A stretch of DNA of 64,000 nt from Sulfuritalea sp. (GTDB lineage Bacteria; Pseudomonadota; Gammaproteobacteria; Burkholderiales; Rhodocyclaceae). The stretch covers positions 39,291-103,290 of the forward strand of contig JAUXUK010000047.1 in assembly GCA_030680805.1 (NCBI GenBank). The letters are read 5' to 3'. This document shows positions 57,929-64,000 of the stretch, piece by piece; positions within the stretch are counted from its first letter, which is position 1, and every line of letters starts with the position of its first letter. A model generated the notes under the pieces. That model was not told the origin of the DNA. It searched no databases and was given only the letters and a program-made list of their open reading frames with translations. The translations under genes were made by a program, and so were the position numbers.

Positions 57929-58006
57929 CGTCATTCCCGCGAAAGCGGGAATCCAGTGTCGTTGCGTTTTTACGCCGCTGGGTCCCCGCCTTCGCGGGGA
58001 CGACGA
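57929..58006. repeat. Paired-hairpin intergenic repeat before nasA
   Basis: Two perfect hairpins: TTCCCGC GAAA GCGGGAA (57934-57951) and GTCCCCGC CTTC GCGGGGAC (57982-58001), separated by 30 bases. This 'CGTCATTCCCGCGAAAGCGG' type element is widespread between proteobacterial genes. It lies in the 185-base nirD-nasA gap and could process the mRNA or lower nasA expression. Confidence 0.85.
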
Positions 58007-58048
58007 ATCATTCATTGTCAGGCGCCGTTACGATCCTCAATCGACGTG

Positions 58049-60799
58049 ATGGAAACCAGATCCACCTGCCCCTACTGTGGCGTCGGCTGCGGCGTAATCA
58101 TCGAGCACGATGAAACCCGCATCACCGGCGTGCGCGGCGATCCGGAGCACCCCGCCAACTTCGGTCGCCTGTGCACCAAGGGCGGCACGCTGCACCTGAG
58201 CATGACGCCGCAGGTGATGGCGCAGCGCCTCAAGCATCCGCAACTGCGCCGCGAGAAGGCGGCTGCGCGAGAGCGCGTGAGCTGGGATGAAGCGCTCGAC
58301 CATGCCGCGGAAAAATTCGCCCGCGCCATCAGCGAGCACGGCCCGGACAGCGTCGCCTTCTACATCAGCGGGCAACTGATGACCGAGGACTACTACGTCT
58401 TCAACAAGCTGGCGAAGGGCCTGATCGGCACCAACAACGTCGATACCAACTCGCGCCTGTGCATGAGCTCGGCGGTGGCCGGCTACAAGGCCACGCTGGG
58501 CGCCGATGCGCCGCCGTGCTCCTACGAGGACATCGACCACGCCGACTGCCTGCTGATCGCCGGCGCCAACACCGCCTGGGCACATCCCGTGCTGTTCCGC
58601 CGCATCGAGGACGCGCGCGCGGCCAATCCACAGATGAAGCTGATCGTGGTCGATCCGCGCCGCACCGACACGGCCGAAGCCGCCGACCTGCACCTCGCCA
58701 TCCTGCCCGGCACCGACATCGCGCTCTACAACGCCATGCTGCACGTGCTGCTGTGGGAGAACCTGATTGATGCCGATTACATTCGCTCCCACACCGAGGG
58801 TTTCGACGCATTGAAAGCCCTGGTGCGCGACTACACGCCGGCCATGGCCGCCGACATCTGCGGGGTGAAAGCCGACGACATCGTCACCGCCGCACGCTGG
58901 TTCGGCCAGGCGCCGGCCGCGCTCTCGCTCTACTGCCAGGGCGTGAACCAGTCCAGTCACGGCACCGACAACAATGCCGCGATCATCCATCTGCATCTGG
59001 CCACCGGCAAGATCGGCAAGCCCGGCTGCGGTCCCTTCTCGCTGACCGGCCAGCCCAACGCCATGGGCGGGCGCGAGGTCGGTGGCCTGGCCAACCTGCT
59101 CCCCGCGCACCGCGACATGGCCAATCCCGAGCATCGCGCCGAAGTCGCGCGGCTGTGGGGCGTCGCGGACGTACCGGCGCGGCCCGGCCTCACCGCGGTG
59201 GAACTGTTCGAGGCCGTGCATCGCGGCGAGATCAAGGCGCTATGGATCGCCTGCACCAACCCGGCGCAATCGCTGCCCGACCTGTCGCGCGTGCACGAGG
59301 CGCTGGAAAAGTGCCCCTTCGTCGTGGTCCAGGAAGTCAGCGCCGACACCGACACGGCAGGCTTCGCCGACCTGCTGCTGCCGGCCGCCGGCTGGGGTGA
59401 GAAGGAAGGCACGGTGACCAATTCCGAGCGCCGCATCACCCGCGTCAAAGCCGCGGTGCCGGCGCCGGGCGAAGCGCGGGCGGACTGGAAGATCGTCGTC
59501 GATTTTGCGCGGCGGCTGGAGGCCCGCCTGCTTCTCTCCTCTCTCCCTCAGGGAGAGAGGTCGGGAGAGAGGGTGGGGAGAACTCTGTTTCCCTACGAAT
59601 CCGCCGAATCCATTTTCAACGAGCATCGCGCCACGACCGTCGGCCGCGACCTCGATATCGGCGGCCTGTCCTACGCGCTGCTTGAAAAAGCCGGGCCGCA
59701 GCAGTGGCCGCTGCGCGCAGGAGCCACGGCCGGCACGCCGCGCCTCTATGCCGACGGCGTGTTTGCCACCGCCAGCGGCCGTGCCCGCTTCACCTCAACC
59801 CAGCACCGCCCATTGGCCGAAGCCACCGATCCGCGCCATCCGCTGCATCTCAACACCGGCCGCCTGCGCGACCAGTGGCACGGCATGAGCCGCACTGGCG
59901 TGGTGGCGCGCCTGCACGCCCATGCGCCGGAACCGGCCATCGAAATGAACGCCCGCGACATGGAGCGGCGCGGCATCGCCGAAGGCGATCTGGTACGGGT
60001 CAAGGGCAAGCGCGGCGCGCTGCTGCTGCGCGCGGCCGCCTCGGCCACGCTGCGTCCGGCGCAGACCTATGTGCCGATGCACTGGGGTGGGCGATTCATG
60101 AGCGGCCTCGGCATCAACACCCTGACGCTGCCGGCCAACGACCCGGTTTCGCACCAGCCCGAACTCAAGCACGCCGCAGTGCAGGTGGAAAAGTTCGCCA
60201 CGGGCTGGCAACTGGTGGCCATGCGCCGCGATGACCAAGGCGGCCTGCACGCGGCCTTGCAGCCCTGGTTGGGGCGCTTCGACCACGCCACGCTGACCCT
60301 CGCTGGCCGTGAATCCACGGTGGTCGTGCTGCGCGCCTGGGGCGCCGTCGACAGCCCCGTGCCGGCGCCGGAAATACTGGCCGAGCTCGCCGCCGCGATG
60401 GGACTCGACTCGCCGCAAGTGTTGGCTTTCAACGACGCCCGGCGCGGCATCGCCAAGCGCGCCCTGATCGAGGGCGATCGCCTCGCCGGCGCCCTGCTGT
60501 GCAAGGAAACCCGCGCCACCGAGTGGTTGCTCGACCTCGTCGCGCGCGGCGGCAGCACCGCCGAACTGCGCAAATGGCTGTTCGCCCCGCTGGCAACGCC
60601 GCCATCCTCGGGCCCGGCGCGCGGTCGCATCGTCTGCAACTGCTTCGACGTTTCGGAAAACGAAATCCGGGCCGATCTGGGGGTTGGCCTCGATCTGGAG
60701 GCACTGCAGGAAAAGCGCAAATGCGGGACTTCCTGCGGCTCCTGCCTGCCGGAGCTGCGACGCATGGCGGCGCAGGCAGAGGTTCCGGTCAGCGGTTGA
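58049..60799 (+). CDS. nasA: NasA assimilatory nitrate reductase, catalytic subunit
   Basis: The 916-residue molybdopterin enzyme reduces nitrate to nitrite in the cytoplasm. The N-terminal [4Fe-4S] cluster ligands are Cys7, Cys10, Cys14 and Cys42 (TCPYCGVGCGVI ... GRLCTKGG). The Mo-bis-MGD domains follow (DTNSRLCMSSAVAGYKATLGADAPPCSYEDI; CNPAQSLPDLS-type region). The C-terminal ~60 residues are a BFD-like [2Fe-2S] domain (IVCNCFDVSENEI ... CGTSCGSCLPELR), as in Klebsiella NasA. A hairpin repeat is translated near residue 500. The ATG at 58049 avoids codons from the upstream repeat. It ends 11 bases into the converging toxin gene. Confidence 0.95.
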   Translation: METRSTCPYCGVGCGVIIEHDETRITGVRGDPEHPANFGRLCTKGGTLHLSMTPQVMAQRLKHPQLRREKAAARERVSWDEALDHAAEKFARAISEHGPDSVAFYISGQLMTEDYYVFNKLAKGLIGTNNVDTNSRLCMSSAVAGYKATLGADAPPCSYEDIDHADCLLIAGANTAWAHPVLFRRIEDARAANPQMKLIVVDPRRTDTAEAADLHLAILPGTDIALYNAMLHVLLWENLIDADYIRSHTEGFDALKALVRDYTPAMAADICGVKADDIVTAARWFGQAPAALSLYCQGVNQSSHGTDNNAAIIHLHLATGKIGKPGCGPFSLTGQPNAMGGREVGGLANLLPAHRDMANPEHRAEVARLWGVADVPARPGLTAVELFEAVHRGEIKALWIACTNPAQSLPDLSRVHEALEKCPFVVVQEVSADTDTAGFADLLLPAAGWGEKEGTVTNSERRITRVKAAVPAPGEARADWKIVVDFARRLEARLLLSSLPQGERSGERVGRTLFPYESAESIFNEHRATTVGRDLDIGGLSYALLEKAGPQQWPLRAGATAGTPRLYADGVFATASGRARFTSTQHRPLAEATDPRHPLHLNTGRLRDQWHGMSRTGVVARLHAHAPEPAIEMNARDMERRGIAEGDLVRVKGKRGALLLRAAASATLRPAQTYVPMHWGGRFMSGLGINTLTLPANDPVSHQPELKHAAVQVEKFATGWQLVAMRRDDQGGLHAALQPWLGRFDHATLTLAGRESTVVVLRAWGAVDSPVPAPEILAELAAAMGLDSPQVLAFNDARRGIAKRALIEGDRLAGALLCKETRATEWLLDLVARGGSTAELRKWLFAPLATPPSSGPARGRIVCNCFDVSENEIRADLGVGLDLEALQEKRKCGTSCGSCLPELRRMAAQAEVPVSG
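59538..59560 (+). repeat. Hairpin repeat inside nasA
   Basis: CCTCTCTCCC and GGGAGAGAGG form a perfect 10-bp inverted repeat around TCA, followed by TCGGGAGAGAGGGTGGGGAG. It is read in frame as SLPQGERSGERVG within the middle of NasA. Confidence 0.8.
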
Positions 60800-61091
60800 A
60801 GTAGCTGCGCGCTTGGTGGAGTACGCGCACGACACGGACGTTGCCGGGTTCGATGCGGTAGATACGGATGAAGGGGAAGCGCCGCATCACGCATTCCCGA
60901 GTGCCTTTGCGCCCGGGTCGGTAGACCAGTCCCAATTCGGCCATCCGCTTTGCCTGCTCAAGAATGGCCCTGATCGCCTGCTCGGCTATGTCGTAAGGAG
61001 CGGCCTCAAGGTAATAATCGTAGATTCGGTCAAGGTCGGAGCGGGACCGTTTCGACCACTCAAGCGGCTTGCTTTTGCTGACGACCGGCAT
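60789..61091 (-). CDS. RelE/ParE-family toxin
   Basis: From the ATG at 61091 the product has 100 residues (a start seven codons earlier is possible). The ParE/RelE fold is visible: LEWSKRSRSDLDRIYDYYLEAAPYDIAEQAIRAILEQAKRMAELGLVYRPGRKGTRECVMRRFPFIRIYRIEPGNVRVVRVLHQARSY is its core in pieces such as WSKRSRSDLDRIYDYY and YRIEPGNVRVVRVLHQAR. ParE members poison gyrase; RelE members cut mRNA; the sequence favours ParE. It overlaps the upstream antitoxin gene by 32 bases and the nasA stop by 11. Confidence 0.85.
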   Translation of the reverse strand: MPVVSKSKPLEWSKRSRSDLDRIYDYYLEAAPYDIAEQAIRAILEQAKRMAELGLVYRPGRKGTRECVMRRFPFIRIYRIEPGNVRVVRVLHQARSYFNR

Positions 61092-61251
61092 GCTGCTTGA
61101 AACGTTTTTCAAAATGCTTTTTCACGTCGTCGTCGCTCACCACCCGTCCGGCATCGAGGTCTTCCAGCCCGAGGCGCACCTGCTCTTCGTACCAGGCCTC
61201 GTACTCGGCGCGACGTTCGGCGGCAGTAGCCTTTACTTCCTTTGCTTTCAT
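61060..61251 (-). CDS. Antitoxin of the RelE/ParE-type pair
   Basis: The 63-residue, highly charged protein (starts MKAKEVKATAAERRAEYEAWYEEQV, ends KRFKQHAGRQQKQAA) lies directly upstream of and overlaps the toxin gene, in the usual antitoxin-first order. GLEDLDAGRVVSDDDVKKHFEKRF resembles the tail of CopG/ParD-type antitoxins that wraps the toxin. AAAGGAGCG precedes the ATG. The DNA-binding region is not obvious, so the family is uncertain. Confidence 0.75.
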   Translation of the reverse strand: MKAKEVKATAAERRAEYEAWYEEQVRLGLEDLDAGRVVSDDDVKKHFEKRFKQHAGRQQKQAA

Positions 61252-61550
61252 CGTGCGCTCCTTTCATCCTTCGAGTCCGATGATGGTACTGAAAAACTTG
61301 GCGATGGTGAATGGCAACGGTAGCGGCGCCCGGCAAAGCCGTGACTGGCTTTCTGTCGGCCCGTCCAAGGGTCTGCTCGTCGGCCGAAGCGGTCAGCGAT
61401 GATCGGCTGACCTATGTCTCAGTTCGGCCACAGGACTAAACCGCTCGCGCGGTAATGGGAGCTCCGCTGTTGCATTGGAGGTAGGCTGAAACAGTGTTCT
61501 GGCTATGTTGGGAATGAGGCAATCCGCCTCGTTACCCAAGGAGCAGAGCC
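61252..61550. other. Gene-free 299-base region left of the IS91 genes
   Basis: It holds the promoter side of the toxin-antitoxin pair, then the probable left end of the IS91 element and the hairpin at 61516-61530. I see no credible open frame in it. Confidence 0.6.
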
Positions 61551-62435
61551 ATGAACACATTCACACAAGCCCCCAGTGAGTTGCGGTTACGCATGATCGA
61601 GGACATGCGGATGCGCAAACTCGAACTCCGGACGCGGGAAGCGTATATCCGTGCCGTACGGAAGTTGACCAAGTATCTGGGCCGAGCCCCCGATACAGCC
61701 ACCGCCGAGGATCTGAGGAACTTCCAGTTGCACCTGGTGGATCACGGCGTCTCGCCGATCACGCTCAACGCGACCATCACCGGGCTGAAGTTCTTCTTTG
61801 AAGTGACGGTCGGCCATGGTGAAGTGATGGCCAAGATGCAGCCGGTGCATGTGCCGCGGACGCTGCCGGTGGTCCTGAGCCGCGAGGAAGTCGGTCGCTT
61901 GATTGCCGCTGCCGGGAACCTGAAGCACCAGACGGCGCTCGCGGTCGCCTACGGTGCCGGACTGCGGGCCAGCGAAGTGACGGCACTGAAGGTCGGCGAC
62001 ATCGACAGCGAGAGAATGACGCTGCGCGTCGAACAAGGCAAGGGCCGCAAAGATCGTTACGCCATGCTCTCCCCCGTACTGCTCGAGCGCCTGCGCGTCT
62101 GGTGGAAAGTGGCCCGTGCCCAAGGCAAGATGTTCGACGGCGGCTGGTTGTTCCCCGGACTGAACCCCATCGAATCGCTGAGCACCCGCCAGCTCAACCG
62201 GGCCATCCATGCCGCTGCAAAGACGGCGCAGATCGACAAGCGCGTCTCACTGCATACGCTGCGGCATTCGTTCGCCACGCATCTGCTTGAACAGAAAGTG
62301 GATATCCGGGTGATCCAGGTCCTGCTTGGCCACAAGAAGCTCGATACCACGGCGTTGTATGTGCAGGTCGCCACGGACGTTCTGCGCGAGGTGGTCAGTC
62401 CCCTGGATACGCTGGAGCCCCTGCCTATCGAGTAG
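61551..62435 (+). CDS. Tyrosine recombinase of an IS91-type element
   Basis: The 294-residue recombinase has an N-terminal core-binding SAM-like domain (LRTREAYIRAVRKLTKYLGRAPDTATAEDLRNFQLHLVDHG) and a C-terminal catalytic domain with Arg in YGAGLRASEVTALKVGDID, HTLRHSFATHLLE, LLGHKKLDTTALY giving the R-K-HxxR-H-Y set. AAGGAGCAGAGCC precedes the ATG. It is followed after 8 bases by the transposase, an arrangement known in a subset of IS91 elements where this gene aids resolution or transposition. Confidence 0.9.
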   Translation: MNTFTQAPSELRLRMIEDMRMRKLELRTREAYIRAVRKLTKYLGRAPDTATAEDLRNFQLHLVDHGVSPITLNATITGLKFFFEVTVGHGEVMAKMQPVHVPRTLPVVLSREEVGRLIAAAGNLKHQTALAVAYGAGLRASEVTALKVGDIDSERMTLRVEQGKGRKDRYAMLSPVLLERLRVWWKVARAQGKMFDGGWLFPGLNPIESLSTRQLNRAIHAAAKTAQIDKRVSLHTLRHSFATHLLEQKVDIRVIQVLLGHKKLDTTALYVQVATDVLREVVSPLDTLEPLPIE

Positions 62436-62443
62436 CCCCTGCC

Positions 62444-63643
62444 ATGGGGCGTTGTGCCCTGGAGGTCGCGGACATCTTCCGGACCTGCGGGCCCGCGTGG
62501 CGACAGGCGCAACAGGGTCATCTGAGCGTCGGTCAGCTCAAGGTCATGTCGGCCATCGAACAGTGCCGCAGCGCGGCGCTGGGAGGACACGTGTTGCGCT
62601 GCAACGGCTGCGACCATGTTGAGATAGCGTACAACTCCTGTCGCAATCGACATTGCCCGAAATGCCAAGCGAAGGCGGCCCAACGGTGGCTTGAGGCGCG
62701 GCAGGCGGATCTGTTGCCGGTGGAGTATTACCACGTGGTGTTCACCCTGCCGGCACCGATCAGCGAGATCGCGTACACCAACAAGGCGGTGATCTATCGC
62801 CTGTTGTTCGAGGTCGCAGCTGACACATTGCAAACCATCGCCGCCGATCCCAAGCATCTGGGTGCCGAGATTGGCGCGACGCTGGTGCTGCACACCTGGG
62901 GCTCGGCACTGACGCATCATCCCCACGTGCATGGCATCGTCCCCGGGGGTGGCCTGTCACTTGACGGCGAACGCTGGGTGAGTTGCCGGCCGGGGTTCTT
63001 TCTGCCGGTGCGGGTGTTGTCTCGGCTGTTCCGACGGCGCTTCCTTGAGGCACTGGCTCAGGCGCATCAGGCCGGTCAGCTGAAGTTCTTCGGCGAGCAT
63101 GCGCGGTTGGCGGATGCGACAGCTTTTGCCGGGTGGCTTGCGCCACTCAGTAAGTGCGAGTGGGTGGTCTATGCCAAGCGCCCGTTTGCCGGGCCAGCGG
63201 CGGTGCTGGCCTATCTGTCGCGCTATACCCACCGGGTGGCCATCTCCAACCGGCGACTCGTTTCCCTGGACGAGCGTGGCGTCACTTTCCGCTGGAAGGA
63301 TTACCGGATCAGCGGACGAACGCGCTACAAGACGATGACGCTCAGCCCGGAGGAGTTCATGCGCCGTTTCCTGCTGCACGTGCTGCCCAGCGGATTTCAC
63401 CGCATTCGCCACTACGGGTTGCTCGCCAATCGGGAACGTCGGGAGAATCTGGCCAGGGCGCGCGAATTGCTGGGTGTCGAGAGGCCCGGCGTCGATGCAT
63501 CCCTCCTGGAGATCGGTGCGTCGGACAGTCCGGTTCAGCCCACCTTCGTTTGTCCGTGCTGCGGTTCGCCGATGCGCATCATCGAGACCTTCCTGCGCGG
63601 CCAGCCGATTCGCGCACCACCTCCATCGCGGCTTGCAGCATGA
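62444..63643 (+). CDS. IS91-family HUH transposase
   Basis: The 399-residue protein begins with a zinc-ribbon (LRCNGCDHVEIAYNSCRNRHCPKCQ), has the HUH metal motif in HPHVHGIVPGGGLS, and a catalytic tyrosine region AYLSRYTHRVAISNRRL. The final part has a second zinc-finger-like CPCCGSPM. These are the features of IS91-family Y2-type rolling-circle transposases. No frameshift or stop interrupts it, so the element may be active. It is the last gene in the window. Confidence 0.93.
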   Translation: MGRCALEVADIFRTCGPAWRQAQQGHLSVGQLKVMSAIEQCRSAALGGHVLRCNGCDHVEIAYNSCRNRHCPKCQAKAAQRWLEARQADLLPVEYYHVVFTLPAPISEIAYTNKAVIYRLLFEVAADTLQTIAADPKHLGAEIGATLVLHTWGSALTHHPHVHGIVPGGGLSLDGERWVSCRPGFFLPVRVLSRLFRRRFLEALAQAHQAGQLKFFGEHARLADATAFAGWLAPLSKCEWVVYAKRPFAGPAAVLAYLSRYTHRVAISNRRLVSLDERGVTFRWKDYRISGRTRYKTMTLSPEEFMRRFLLHVLPSGFHRIRHYGLLANRERRENLARARELLGVERPGVDASLLEIGASDSPVQPTFVCPCCGSPMRIIETFLRGQPIRAPPPSRLAA

Positions 63644-64000
63644 TCACACCGAACCACTTGTGCGCCACCCACCCGTCGGCTCTTTGTCTTCCAGTGCCGA
63701 TAGCGGGCCGCTTCGTCTTGCGCTGGAATAACGCGCTGTATCGTCCGAGGCACAGTGCAGATTCCGAGCCATCGGCATCGGCTTTGACCATTTCAGTGAG
63801 ATCGCCTGCGCGTGACCCCATATCATCGCCGCTCACGACCCCCGTGCCACCCGTCAAATCCCCATAGCGCTTCACTCTGCTCCACCTGCATCGCCAGATC
63901 TCCGCGGTTTCCTCCCTTGGGGCTTGTGCGACGCCTGCCTCCACCTTTGTCGGTTCCCGCACGTCATCACGCTAAGGCAGGCATCCCACAACCCTTAACA
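63644..64000. other. Non-coding tail of the IS91 element
   Basis: 357 bases without a convincing gene. This is where the IS91 origin end (oriIS) is expected, but I could not identify the terminal motif. A - strand frame of 127 codons (63579-63962) overlaps the transposase and shows no recognisable domain. Confidence 0.5.

Larger units (their letters stand above)
61440..64000 (+). mobile_element. IS91-family element with its own tyrosine recombinase
   Basis: Two genes in the same direction 8 bases apart (tyrosine recombinase then HUH transposase) define an IS91-like transposon of the recombinase-bearing type. IS91 elements move by rolling circle and lack terminal inverted repeats, so I could not fix the ends; the left end lies between the antitoxin (61252) and 61551, and the right end is probably near or beyond the window edge. 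A GAGGC-AATCC-GCCTC hairpin at 61516-61530 lies just before the recombinase. Confidence 0.8.

Noticed and set aside
57923..58048. N-terminal extension of NasA by 42 codons
   Set aside because: These codons are the paired-hairpin intergenic repeat (SRESGNPV... PSRGRR); the iron-sulfur motif begins at the ATG at 58049.
63579..63962. 127-codon - strand frame at the IS91 tail
   Set aside because: Overlaps the transposase end and has no domain or ribosome site; left as non-coding.

Overview
This 64 kb window is GC-rich and comes from a motile betaproteobacterium. Gene content and order (fleSR-type sigma-54 flagellar control, two FliK-like proteins, tandem short flagellins followed by TPR glycosyltransferases, NasT/NrtABD/NirBD/NasA nitrate assimilation, moaC-bepA, ctaA, greB) suggest the Rhodocyclales/Sterolibacteriaceae neighbourhood. 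That placement is inference from gene content; there is no rRNA or other marker in the window.

1-29.5 kb is one flagellar locus. It opens with the end of flgH, then flgI-flgJ-flgK-flgL and a small lipoprotein gene on the + strand. Convergent to it is a 13-gene export/motor operon on the - strand, in order of transcription fliF-G-H-I-J-K-L-M-N-O-P-Q-R. The two-component genes fleS-fleR diverge from fliF and are followed by fliE, rdgC and an M48 peptidase gene. A second - strand flagellar block is read as two flagellin genes, flaG, fliD, fliS, two fliT-like genes, a second FliK-like gene, an FlhB C-terminal-domain gene and ycgR. Sigma-54 (GG-N10-GC) promoters are visible before flgK, fliE and probably fliF, and a sigma-28-type promoter lies before the flagellins, matching a FleSR/sigma-54 then FliA hierarchy.

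29.6-41.7 kb is a tightly coupled nine-gene - strand operon with gaps or overlaps of a few bases over most of its length: sugar aminotransferase, WbqC-like protein, formyltransferase, twin beta-propeller glycosidase-like proteins, two methyltransferases and two giant TPR proteins with OGT/SPINDLY-type (GT41) ends. Its position next to the flagellins makes it a candidate flagellin (or surface polymer) glycosylation island, probably using an N-formylated amino sugar. I consider this the most promising system in the window.

41.8-50.4 kb holds housekeeping and mixed genes: an MFS transporter, greB, ctaA, moaC, bepA, an orphan MoxR-type ATPase/VWA pair (CbbQ/NorQ + CbbO/NorD) and a secreted GlcG/HbpS-like protein.

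50.6-60.8 kb is an assimilatory nitrate cluster: a TusE/DsrC-like protein with an unusual cysteine pattern, the ANTAR antiterminator nasT, a sigma-54 promoter and an RNA leader with a hexaloop hairpin and attenuator, then nrtA-nrtB-nrtD, nirB-nirD and nasA. NasT is expected to act on that leader to release transcription.

60.8-64 kb is accessory DNA: a RelE/ParE-type toxin-antitoxin pair and an IS91-family element with its own tyrosine recombinase.

Across all regions there are several families of small repeats: a ~26 bp repeat found both between and inside genes, a composite repeat placed just upstream of fliM, fliQ and nirB, and hairpin repeats that intrude in frame into nrtB and nasA. No tRNA, rRNA or CRISPR array was recognised.
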